DNA from: Lepisosteus oculatus
Lineage: Eukaryota; Chordata; Actinopteri; Semionotiformes; Lepisosteidae
Assembly (NCBI RefSeq): GCF_040954835.1
Contig: NC_090709.1
Span: 39,428,475 to 39,492,474, forward strand
DNA: 64,000 bases
Reading direction: 5' to 3'
The position numbers and the translations under genes are program-made. Shown here one piece after another: positions 34,575 to 45,344 of the stretch. How positions within the stretch are numbered: position 1 is the stretch's first letter; every line of letters begins with the position of its first letter. The notes under the pieces are model-generated. The model searched no databases. It was given only the letters and a program-made list of their open reading frames with translations, and was not told the origin of the DNA.

Positions 34575-36534
34575 CTAATTCTTCTTCTTCCCCTTCTCCT
34601 TCTCCTCCTTCTTCCTCTTCTTCTTCTCCTCCTTCTCCCTCTTCTTCTGCTCCTCCTTCCTCTTCTTCTCCTCCTTCTTCCTCTTCTTCTCCTTCTCCCT
34701 CTCCCTCTTCTTCACCTTCTTCTTCATTTTCTTTAAATTTATTTTGGCTGATCTTATAGCCCGCTCATTGGTGGGACAGTTGCGCAGCAGTCCTCTCACT
34801 GTCTCGTGGAACAGACAGTCCACAGCCACAGTGTCACTCCTGGTCACCAGTCTGCTGCTCTCAGCCACAACTGCCTCAAGGTCGTAGGTGTGGTGCATCA
34901 TCACCAGGACAGCGGGCTTGTCCCCTGTGGAGACAGACAGAGACAGGGTCCTGACTGAGCACCTGCAGGGTCAGCTGCTGACAACATATTACTGCACATA
35001 TATAGAAGTTCAAGCAGGCAGCTGCGTCAGCAGGCACAGGCTGCAGAGGAGCAAGTGAAGGGTTTATTCCAGGCTGGAAAGACAAGACAGGAGCCACAAC
35101 GTTTCAGCTGCGGAGCCTTGATCTTCAGGTGTGAGAAGAACAGAGATTATACAGCCCTGGAGAACAGGAGTCAGGAGAGAGGAGGAGGCAGGAGCAGGGG
35201 GAGTCAGGAGAGAGGAGGAGGCAGGAGCAGGGGGTCAGGAGAGAGAAGGAGGAGGTGGGAGCAGGAGGAGCCAGGAGAGAGGAGGAGGCAGGAGCAGGGG
35301 GTCAGGAGAGAGGAGGAGGAGGCAGGAGCAGGGGGAGTCAGGAGAGAGGAGGAGGAGGCAGGAGCAGGGGGGGGCAGGAGAGAGGAGGAGGAGGTGGGAG
35401 CAGGGGGTCAGGAGAGAGGAGGAGGCAGGAGCAGGGGGAGTCAGGAGAGAGGAGGAGGAGGCGGGAGCAGGGGGAGTCAGGAGAGAGGAGGAGGAGGCAG
35501 GAGCAGGGGGAGTCAGGAGAGAGGAGGAGGCAGGACCAGGGGGAGTCAGGAGAGAGGAGGAGGAGGCAGGAGCAGGGGGAGGCAGGAGAGATTATACAGC
35601 CCAGGAGAACAGGAGTCAGGAGAGAGGAGGAGGAGGCGGGAGCAGGGGGAGTCAGGAGAGAGGAGGAGGCAGGAGCAGGGGGAGGCAGGAGAGAGGAGGA
35701 GGAGGCGGGAGCAGGGGGGGGCAGAGTGGGCACTCAGGTGGTGAGAGGAGTGAAGTCGACACCTGCATGAGAGCAGAGAGGATTAGGAGGAAACGGGTCT
35801 GTCCATGAGAGAAGGAGGGAGGTGTGATCCTAGTTTCAGGATCGTCTTGGTTTCGGGTGTCTTTCCCAATGTCTTCTTACACATATATGCATATATCTTT
35901 GTCACCCCTCACCTGGAATCTGCTGGAGGGCTGCATCGATGTCAGTCCCTATCCGAGAGCTGACCGGACAGAAGACCACGACTGCTTGACAGTCTTGTTG
36001 TTCACACTCTCTGAACTTGATGGACTTCCCGAGCTTTTCCTTGAACTGCTGGTCGGCTTCATGGGTAACCCCAGCTTTCTGGAAGTGGATTTTGACTGCA
36101 CGGATGAAAAGCAGAGAGGGACAGTGGAGAAAATACATATTTTCTCAGACTGTCAGATATATATATCTGTCCAGCAACAGGTGACAGTCTGGGAGATGTG
36201 AAGCTCCCCAAGGCAAATGTCTGAAACATCGAAATATTTTTACTCTCTGGAAAAATCGAACGTTGATTTACACATCCCACCCCTGACACCAAATGTCAAG
36301 AGAGTGTGCGAACCCTTTCCTACACAAACCGCCCTCGTCTCTAGACATCTCAAGATCCCAGAATACCCTCTGAATGAGTAAAAATAACAATTAAGCCCGA
36401 GACCGTTATGCATCTCGAGATGCTGGCCTGACATTAAAAATGTTGGTCCCGCCATGGGAGTTCAGCTGGTCTGTTCGTAGCTTACCTGTACTGAGTCTCG
36501 GTCTGAGGCCGAGTTTTCTGTGTTTCAAGGCCAT
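34575..36534 (-). CDS. VKIHF/DKP module gene, copy C
   Basis: Minus-strand exons 36534-36486 (MALKHRKLGLRPRLST plus one base), 36095-35913 (183 nt) and 34924-34575; phases agree; 193 residues. [80 protein letters not shown], then a Lys/Arg/Glu tail of about 45 residues (KKREREKEKKRKKEEKKRKE) ending at the same TAG as A and B. The basic first exon replaces the cysteine-rich one of A and B; the exon-2 insertion of five codons in A/B (KRKFGLFINMKEE) is absent. Both traits are shared with copy D. Confidence 0.87.
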
Positions 36535-37660
36535 ACCTGGAAAAGTGAAAAGACACTCAAGGTTCGCTGTCAAGAACCATCTACCCAGTACGGGGTACTG
36601 GGGCCTATCCCAGCAAGCCCCAGGAGCAGAGCTCACACAAAGCACACACAGGTACTCACTCTCACCTGCGCCGGTCTTTTCCAGTTCACCCGCCCGGCTA
36701 CCTGTGGGCCGAGGAGCACCTGGAGGTCACCCATACACACACAGGGGGAACACGCAGACTCCACCCAGACAGCACCCCCAGGTCTGGAACGGAGCCGAAC
36801 GCGGGGCACTAGCGAGCAGTGGATAGGGCGCCCCCTGGAGGGCGAGGGACATGGGGAGGGGATGTTCAAAGCAGAGCTTGATAAAGAGCTCTGCACCGGT
36901 ATGAAACTGAAGCCCCGAACCCGAAACCGGTGCCCCTCTCTTCCTCTCAGACTGCGTCGACACACAGGCACGCGCGGAGAGAGGGATTCTCACAGACGCA
37001 GTCTTACAGAGCTTGGGCTGAGAAAAACGGGTGTTGGATAAACCCGCGATAGTAGGTGGGCTCTGTTTAGCTAATTCTGCCAATTCGCTAATTTCTGCTA
37101 ATAAAAATACATTTAAAAACACCCACCAGCAATAATTCATTCGGACTTATTAGAAAACAAAAACCCGAACCGACACGAACCCTTAGTCGTACAGTACATG
37201 AAAAACCGACCCGAACCCGCCCCACACACACACACTTTGTAGCTCAAGGGCATCGAAGTTCCGGTCCGGGGAGAGGAAAGAACTGGATCTCCAGAACCTG
37301 GGATATGGATGAGCATGTAAGGGGGGAGGGAAATCGCCTTTAGTCCTTTTTTTTGGGAAGCGATTCGGAAGGACGCGAAAGAACGCACCTGGACTGCCGT
37401 CCTCATCGTGACGTACCGGTGGTAAAACACGTTTTTTAAACCTAAGCGAGAGGCGCTCGGAAACTACACGCGGTTGCAGGTATGCATACACAGTATTCAC
37501 GGAAGGACTGCTGTCGTGTGGTTCTCTGTGGAAAGAAAAGGCGGTTCCGAACAGCCAAATCACACACACACACACAAGCGGGGAAACGGCCCCCGCTTTC
37601 TGTCTGACCAACACGGGAGCTCTGTCAGGACCGAGGTGGGGCTGAGCCGAGTTTAAACTC

Positions 37661-37673
37661 GGTTTCAGTTTCC
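37661..37673 (-). promoter_or_regulatory. ISRE of copy C
   Basis: GGAAACTGAAACC on the minus strand, 1.1 kb upstream of the ATG exon, followed by about 390 bp present in C and D but not A/B. Confidence 0.72.
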
Positions 37674-37728
37674 GAGAAGCCATGATGATGACGGTGATGA
37701 TAACGAGAGCCGAAGTCCGGGCTGCCGC

Positions 37729-37729
<1 letters not shown>

Positions 37730-37794
<65 letters not shown>
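37730..37794. repeat. (GA)n microsatellite
   Basis: About 32 GA units immediately upstream (minus-strand sense) of the copy C ISRE. Much shorter runs occupy the site in A and B; (CT)n at 44122-44164 in D. Confidence 0.97.
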
Positions 37795-37798
<4 letters not shown>

Positions 37799-38279
37799 GC
37801 GGCTGTTGCGCAGTCTTGCAAACTCGCTGAACTCTGAAGCGCCCTGCTCTCGGCCCGGATGCAGAACTTCCGTGACTCGAAAAGACCGTAAAAACACGAC
37901 CCGAGAGGCCGGAAACGTGTCGGAGCGCTGTTTGCGATTTGTTAGGAATAAATGTCTTCACGGCCCAGACTCACGGGGGTCCACGCCCGGCCGAGACCCC
38001 GAAACCGGATTAACCCGGTGAAGTAAACGAAAGCGCAGCGGACAGGTGTACATGCATACAGGAGAACCCCCACCGATGGAGACAGGGGTCATTTGTTGAG
38101 ATGAAATACACAAACCAAGGGCTCTCAGCCTTGCGCGCTGCGCGCATCGCTAAAAACTGGCCGCCATACTCACCCAGAGAAATGAAAATAAACGCACTTC
38201 ACGTCGGAAGAAAGTGAGACGAGGTTGTGAAGATCAGGCGACGACGTGCACTCCCAGAGCAGTGATAACGAAAGTAAAA

Positions 38280-39367
38280 GTGTGTGTCAATAAGAGTCTG
38301 TACAGGTGTGTGTGTGCGTGCGCATCTATACAGTGTGTCCAATAAGAGTCTGTACAGGTGTGTGTGTGTGTCTATACAGTGTGTCAATAAGAGTCTGTAC
38401 AGGTGTGTGTGTGTGTGCGCATCTATACAGTGTGTCCAATAAGAGTCTGTACAGGTGTGTGTGTGTGTCTATACAGTGTGTCAATAAGAGTCTGTACAGG
38501 TGTGTGTGTGCGTGCGCATCTATACAGTGTGTCCAATAAGAGTCTGTACAGGTGTGTGTGTGTGTCTATACAGTGTGTCAATAAGAGTCTGTACAGGTGT
38601 GTGTGTGTGTGCGCATCTATACAGTGTGTCCAATAAGAGTCTGTACAGGTGTGTGTGTGTGTCTATACAGTGTGTCAATAAGAGTCTGTACAGGAGTGTG
38701 TGTGTGTGTCTATACAGTGTGTCAATAAGAGTCTGTACAGGTGTGTGTGTGTGTCTATACAGTGTGTCCAGTAAGAGTCTGTACAGGAGTGTGTGTGTGT
38801 GTCTATACAGTGTGTCCAGTAAGAGTCTGTACAGGAGTGTGTGTGTGTCTATACAGTGTGTCCAATAAGAGTCTGTACAGGATTGTGTGTGTGCGTGCGC
38901 ATCTATACAGTGTGTCCAGTAAGAGTCTGTACAGGAGTGTGTGTGTCTATACAGTGTGTCCAGTAAGAGTCTGTACAGGAGTGTGTGTGTGTCTATACAG
39001 TGTGTCCAATAAGAGTCTGTACAGGAGTGTGTGTGTCTATACAGTGTGTCCAGTAAGAGTCTGTACAGGAGTGTGTGTGTGTCTATACAGTGTGTCCAGT
39101 AAGAGTCTGTACAGGAGTGTGTGTGTCTATACAGTGTGTCCAGTAAGAGTCTGTACAGGAGTGTGTGTGTGTCTATACAGTGTGTCCAATAAGAGTCTGT
39201 ACAGGAGTGTGTGTGTCTATACAGTGTGTCCAGTAAGAGTCTGTACAGGAGTGTGTGTGTGTCTATACAGTGTGTCCAATAAGAGTCTGTACAGGTGTGT
39301 GTGTGTCTATACAGTGTGTCCAGTAAGAGTCTGTACAGGAGTGTGTGTCTATACAGTGTGTCCAATA
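38280..39367. repeat. 'tctatacagtgtgtccaata' minisatellite, left of the LINE
   Basis: About 24 units, including ones with 'gtgcgtgcgcat'. It continues, after the LINE, into the palindrome apex at 41787-41820. Bases 37795-38280 are CpG-rich upstream sequence of copy C. Confidence 0.95.
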
Positions 39368-41786
39368 AGAGTTATAATAATAATAATAATAATAAACTTT
39401 ATTTTATATAGCGCCTTTAAAGGTGGCTTCTCAAAGCGCTTTACAGGATGACAATAACAATAAATAAGAAGACTACAACAATAAATAAGAAAATTTCACA
39501 AGACAGGACACAATTATAATTACAACAATACAACAATAACAATAGAGGAGACCGTGGAAGATGGTACTAAGAAGAGCAGAGGGGTGAAGAATGGAACCAG
39601 TTAAGTAAAGGCTCTTCTGAAGAAGAAGGTTTGGAGTCTGGATTTGAAGGAGTTTAGAGAAGGTGACTCTCTAATATCCTTGGGCAAGGAGTTCCAGAGC
39701 TTGGGGGCATAGCAGGAGAAGGCCCTGTCGCCCATACAATGTAGACGGGCTTGGGGGACAGTAAGGAGGGCAGAATTTGAAGAGCGGAGGTTGCGAGGTG
39801 GGGAGTAGGGCGATAAAAGTTCAGACAGGTATTGAGGTGCCAAGCCATGTAAAGCCTTGTAGGTGAGCATGAGGATTTTAAAGTCTACGCGGAATTTGAC
39901 CGGAAGCCAGTGCAAGGACTCCAGGATAGTAGTTATGTGAACACTTGCACTAGACCTGGTCAGGATTCTGGCTGCTGAATTTTGGACATACTGTACTGCA
40001 GCTTGTTCAGAGTAGATTTAGATACCCCAGGGAGCAGAGCATTGCAGTAGTCAATTCGAGAGAATACAAATATGTTGATCAGCTTTTCAGCCACAGTTAA
40101 TGATAGCATAGGGTGTAGTCTTGCGATATTTCTAAGGTGAAAAAAAGATGTTTTGACAGTATGCTGTACATGTGGGTCGAATGTTAAGCCAGAATCGAAT
40201 ATAACCCCAAGGTTTTTCAATTTTGATTGGAGCTCAAGTACAGAGCCATCTACAGACAGGGTTACAGGACTGGCTTTACGAAGTTGATGGAGGTACCAAT
40301 AAGCATGACTTCAGTCTTGTCACAGTTAAGATGAAGGAAGTTTTGAGACATCCAAATTTTTATGTCAGAGATGCAATTAGATAGAATAGAGACAGCCACA
40401 TCAGTGTTGGGTTTGGTATGGATGTATATTTGAGTATCGTCAGCGTAAAAATGAAAGCTGAGGCCATATGATCTTAAAAGCTGACCAAGTGGGAACATGT
40501 AAATGCTGAAGAGCAAGGGGCCCAGTATTGAGCCCTGAGGGACACCAGACTTGACAAGACCAATTTCAGACCTGTACCCATTGAGAGAGACAAAGTGACA
40601 GCGATCAGTGAGGTAAGACTTAAACCATTTGAGGGCAGTGTCAGAGACTCCAAACACAGTCTCGAGACGAGAAAGCAAGATGTTATGGTCAACAGTGTCA
40701 AAGGCAGCACTGAGATCAAGAAGGATGAGTATGGAAAGAGAACCAGAATCAGAATCTATTAGGAGATCGTTGGTGACTTTGACTAGGGCGGTTTCTGTGC
40801 TGTGAAGTTGACGGAAGCCAGATTGGAGGGGTTCGAAAAGGTTGTTTGTCATGAGGTGGTTATGTAACTGAAGTGTGACAGCACGTTCTAGAATTTTAGA
40901 GAGAAAGGGTAAGTTGGAGATGGGGCGAAAGTTGTTAAGATTGTCGAGAGCCATGTTAGGCTTCTTTGGCACTGGGGTAATAGCAGCAGTTTTGAGGACC
41001 GTTGGTACAATGCCGGTTCTCAAGGATTCATGTATTATATTGAGGACAATGGGACAGAGAGAAGAGAAACAGGACTGGAATAAAGTGGTGGGAATGGGAT
41101 CTAAAATAGATGTGGTGGGTTTCATGCGCGTAACTAGTTTGTTTAGGGATGCTGAGTCAAGAAGAGAGAAGCTGGAGAGGAGGGAACCAGAGAAGTTGGA
41201 TGAGGAGGGAGGAGGTGTGGAAATTATATCCGTAGTGGAGAGAATGTGATGCCGGATGTTGTCAATCTTAGAACTAAAGAAATCTAAGAATGTGTTGCAA
41301 AGTTGTGATGAGGCAGGTAATGTGGTAGGGCAGTTTGGCTTGAGCAGTCTGTTGATGGTGGAGAAAAGATGTCTGGGATTGTTTTGGTGATTTTCAATGA
41401 TGTGAGAGAAGTAGGTGGATCTAGCAGACTCTATAGTAACCTTATAATCAGATAAGAAATCTCTCCAGGCCTGATAATGCACATTTAGGCCGGAAAGACA
41501 CCACCTACGCTCAAGTTTGCGAGAGGCTGCCTTCATGAAACGCAGATGGTCATTGTACCAGGGGGCAGGGTGAGAGAAGGAGATGGTTCGAGTTTTTAAA
41601 GGAGCAAAGGTGTCGAGGGTAGATAAAAGAGCATTGTCAAGTAACTGTATTTTGTCCTCTAGAGGGTCAGAGGAAGAGAAACAGGATAAGGAGGACAGAA
41701 CAGAATTTGCAAACCTTGGGTGATCAATTGATCGCCAGTTGCGGAAATTTACAGAGCGTGAGGGGGAAGTGTTAGACAGAGTTATA
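39368..41786 (-). mobile_element. 5'-truncated L2-clade LINE
   Basis: On the minus strand a reverse-transcriptase frame of about 500 codons (from about 41780 to 40262) contains ALDNLNNFRPISNLPFLSK, LLDLSAAFDTVDH, GVPQGSILGPLLFSIYM and FHFYADDTQIYIHT. The C-terminal part continues in shifted frames (MKNLGVIFDSGLTFDPHVQ; MHWLPVKFRVDFKILMLTYK), so the copy is inactive. The 5' side begins in the linker after the endonuclease domain. The 3' end is 'gcgctatataaaataaagtt' plus (TAT)n, the usual fish L2 tail. A 9-bp direct repeat AGAGTTATA flanks it (39368-39376, 41778-41786) and looks like the target-site duplication. Confidence 0.92.
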
Positions 41787-41794
41787 CAGTAAGA

Positions 41795-41841
41795 GTCTAT
41801 ACAGTGTGTCCAGTAAGAGTTACTGGACACACTGTATAGAC
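41795..41841. repeat. Apex hairpin of the giant palindrome
   Basis: A perfect 21-bp inverted repeat (41795-41815 with 41821-41841) around the loop AGAGT. The minisatellite unit turns from plus to minus orientation exactly here, so this is the symmetry centre of the two arms. Confidence 0.93.
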
Positions 41842-42770
41842 ACACACACTCCTGTACAGACTCTTACTGGACACACTGTATAGACACACACACTCCTGTA
41901 CAGACTCTTACTGGACACACTGTATACACACACACACTCCTGTACAGACTCTTATTGGACACACTGTATAGACACACACACACTCCTGTACAGACTCTTA
42001 CTGGACACACTGTATAGACACACACACTCCTGTACAGACTCTTATTGGACACACTGTATAGACACACACACACACCTGTACAGACTCTTATTGGACACAC
42101 TGTATAGACACACACACACACTCCTGTACAGACTCTTATTGGACACACTGTATAGACACACACACACTCCTGTTCAGACTCTTATTAGACACACTGTATA
42201 GACACACACACACTCCTGTACAGACTCTTACTGGACACACTGTATAGACACACACACACACTCCTGTACAGACTCTTATTGGACACACTGTATAGACACA
42301 CACACTCCTGTACAGACTCTTATTGGACACACTGTATAGATGCGCACGCACACACACACCTGTACAGACTCTTATTGGACACACTGTATAGATGCGCACG
42401 CACACACACACCTGTACAGACTCTTATTGGACACACTGTATAGACACACACACACTCCTGTACAGACTCTTATTGGACACACTGTATAGACACACACACA
42501 CTCCTGTACAGACTCTTATTGGACACACTGTATAGACACACACACACACTCCTGTACAGACTCTTATTGGACACACTGTATAGACACACACACACTCTCC
42601 TGTACAGACTCTTATTGGACACACTGTATAGACACACACACACTCCTGTACAGACTCTTATTGGACACACTGTATAGATGCGCACGCACACACACACCTG
42701 TACAGACTCTTATTGGACACACTGTATAGATGCGCACGCACACACACACCTGTACAGACTCTAATTGACA
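41821..42770. repeat. Minisatellite of the right arm at the apex
   Basis: Reverse complement of the 38280-39367 array ('tattggacacactgtataga'), about 20 units including the 'gatgcgcacgcacac' variant. Confidence 0.95.
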
Positions 42771-42774
42771 CACT

Positions 42775-43790
42775 CTTTTACTTTCGTTTTCACTGCTCTG
42801 GGAGTGCACGTCGTAGCCTGATCTTCACAACCTCGTCTCACTTTCTTCCGACGTGAAGTGTGTTTATTTTCATTTCTCTGGGTGAGTATGGCGGTCAGTT
42901 TTTAGCGATTTAGGCTGAGAGCCCTTGGTTTGTGTATTTCATCTCAACAAATGACCCCTGTCTCCATCGGTGGGGGTTCTCCTGTATGCATGTACACCTG
43001 TCCGCTGCGCTTTCGTTTACTTCACCGGGTTAATCCGGTTTCGGGGTCTCGGCCGGGCGTGGACCCCCGTGAGTCTGGGCCGTGAAGGGTACAAACATGC
43101 ATTGGAGTCTTCTCATTGGACTTGTGGTCTCACTAACAAAAAGTGATGAAATGAGACTATTGTCATCGTGTTTGTGTCTAATACAGTGTCATACTGGAGA
43201 AGTGTGTTTATTGTCATTGTACAGACTTATTGGACACACACACTCCTGTACAGACTCTTATTGGACACACTGTAGAGACACACACACACACTCCTGTACA
43301 GACTCTTACTGGACACACTGTATAGACACACACACTCCTGTACAGACTCTTATTGGACACACTGTATAGACACACACACTCCTGTACAGACTCTTATTGG
43401 ACACACTGTATAGACACACACACACTCCTGTACAGACTCTTATTGGACACACTGTATAGACACACACACACACTCCTGTACAGACTCTTACTGGACACAC
43501 TGTATAGACACACACACACTCTCCTGTACAGACTCTTATTGGACACACTGTATAGACACACACACACTCCTGTACAGACTCTTACTGGACACACTGTATA
43601 GACACACACACACTCCTGTACAGACTCTTACTGGACACACTGTATAGACACACACACACTCCTGTACAGACTCTTACTGGACACACTGTATAGACACACA
43701 CACACACTCCTGTACAGACTCTTATTGGACACACTGTATAGACACACACACACCTGTACAGACTCTTATTGGACACAGTGCGCAAGGCTG
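42775..43790. repeat. Right-arm local duplication and second minisatellite
   Basis: 42780-43085 is a copy of the left 37980-38280 segment in reverse. 43085-43215 is a short unique piece with a LINE-tail-like 'tgtgtttattgtcattgtac'. 43215-43775 is a second 'tattggacacactgtataga' array. The segment 'gctgagagcccttggtttgt' then appears a second time from 43788. The left arm has this only once per unit. Confidence 0.85.
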
Positions 43791-44117
43791 AGAGCCCTTG
43801 GTTTGTGTATTTCATCTCAACAAATGACCCCTGTCTCCATCGGTGGGGGTTCTCCTGTATGCATGTACAGCTGTCCGCTGTGCTTTCATTTCCTTCACCG
43901 GGTTAATCCGGTTTCGGGGTCTCGGCCGGGCTTGGACCCCCGTGAGTCTGGGCCGTGAAGACATTTATTCCAAATAAATCGCAAACAGCGCTCCGACACG
44001 TTTCCGGCCTCTCGGGTCGTGTTTTTACGGTCTTTTCGAGTCACGGAAGTTCTGCATCCGGGCCGAGAGCAGGGCGCTTCAGAGTTCAGCGAGTTTGCAA
44101 GACTGCGCAACAGCCGC

Positions 44118-44121
<4 letters not shown>

Positions 44122-44164
<43 letters not shown>
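44122..44164. repeat. (CT)n microsatellite
   Basis: About 21 CT units just upstream of the copy D ISRE. Confidence 0.97.
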
Positions 44165-44165
<1 letters not shown>

Positions 44166-44220
44166 GCGGCAGCCCGGACTTCGGCTCTCGTTATCATCAC
44201 CGCTATCATCATGGCTTCTC

Positions 44221-44233
44221 GGAAACTGAAACC
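44221..44233 (+). promoter_or_regulatory. ISRE of copy D
   Basis: GGAAACTGAAACC on the plus strand, 1.1 kb upstream of the copy D ATG exon, with the same CpG-rich surroundings as in copy C. Bases 44234-45340 hold upstream sequence, a G-run at 44663-44680 and the SINE-like body at 45040-45180; no other gene. Confidence 0.72.
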
Positions 44234-45344
44234 GAGTTTAAACTCGGCTCAGCCCCACCTCGGTCCTGACAGAGCTCCCGTGTTGGTCAGACAGAAAGCG
44301 GGGGCCGTTTCCCCGCTTGTGTGTGTGTGTGAGTGTGAGTGTGTGTGTGTGTGAGTGTGATTTGGCTGTTCGGAACCGCCTTTTCTTTCCACAGAGAACC
44401 ACACGACAGCAGTCCTTCCGTGAATACTGTGTATGCATACCTGCAACCGCGTGTAGTTTCCGAGCGCCTCTCGCTTAGGTTAAAAAAACGTGTTTTACCA
44501 CCGGTACATCACGACGAGGACGGCTGTCCAGGTGCGTTCTTTCGCGTCCTTCCGAATCGCTTCCCAAAAAAAAGGACTAAAGGCGATTTCCCTCCCCCCT
44601 TACATGCTCATCCATATCCCAGGTTCTGGAGATCCAGTTCTGTCGTCGGTTTTCCTTTCCCCGGGGGGGGGGGGGGGGGCGGGGCGGGTTCGGGTCGGTT
44701 TTTCATGTACTGTATGACTAAGGGTTCGTGTCGGTTCGGGTTTTTGTTTTCTAATAAGTCCGAATGAATTATTGCTGTTGGGTGTTTTACATTTATTTTT
44801 ATTAGCTGAAATGTGTGACTCCTCTTGTACTCTCTCTCTCTCTCTTTCTCTCCCCCTCCTATGGGCGAAAGAGAGCCCACCTAGCTTACAGTTATCAGCC
44901 GTTCCCCACTTGAGAACGTATCACAGGTTTATCAAGCTCTGCTTTGAACACCTCCTCCCCCGTGTTCCTCGCCCTCCAGGGGGCGCCCTATCCACTGCCC
45001 GCTAGTGTAGTAGGGTACAGGTGGGGGGTGCAGGGGGTCAGTGTTACTGCCTCACGGTGCTGGGGCCCCGCGTTCGGCTCCGTTCCAGATCTGGGGGTGC
45101 TGTCTGGGTGGAGTCTGCGTGTTCCCCCTGTGTGTGTATGGGTGACCTCCAGGTGCTCCTCGGCCCACAGGTAGCCGGGCGGGTGAACTGGCCTTTGGAA
45201 AAGACCGGCGCAGGTGAGAGTGAGTACCTGTGTGTGCTTTGTGTGAGCTCTGCTCCTGGGGCTTGCTGGGATAGGCCCCAGTACCCCGTACTGGGTAGAT
45301 GGTTCTTGACAGCGAACCTTGAGTGTCTTTTCACTTTTCCAGGT

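Larger units (their letters stand above)
25500..38280. repeat. Three tandem copies of a ~4.85-kb gene unit (A, B, C)
   Basis: Landmarks recur at fixed spacing: exon 3 start 25503, 30070, 34924; exon 2 start 26627, 31470, 36095; exon 1 ATG 27412, 32263, 36534; ISRE 28182, 33031, 37673. A and B are nearly the same. C differs in first exon and upstream sequence and is closer to the right-arm copy D. The right arm has only one unit. Confidence 0.95.

Noticed and set aside
38300-39450. Frames reading VYTVCPVRVCTG repeatedly
   Set aside because: Encoded by the 'tctatacagtgtgtccagta' minisatellite, open in both strands; no start context or domain.
39601-41845. The RT-bearing element as a retrovirus-like element
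   Set aside because: The RT motifs, the TATAAAATAAAGTT tail and lack of terminal repeats place it in the L2 LINE clade.
44211-44354. ATG frame MASRKLKPSLNSAQP as a gene
   Set aside because: The ATG lies at the ISRE, the frame runs into a GT repeat, and the A/B copies lose the homologous sequence after about eight codons; more likely promoter or 5' UTR sequence.
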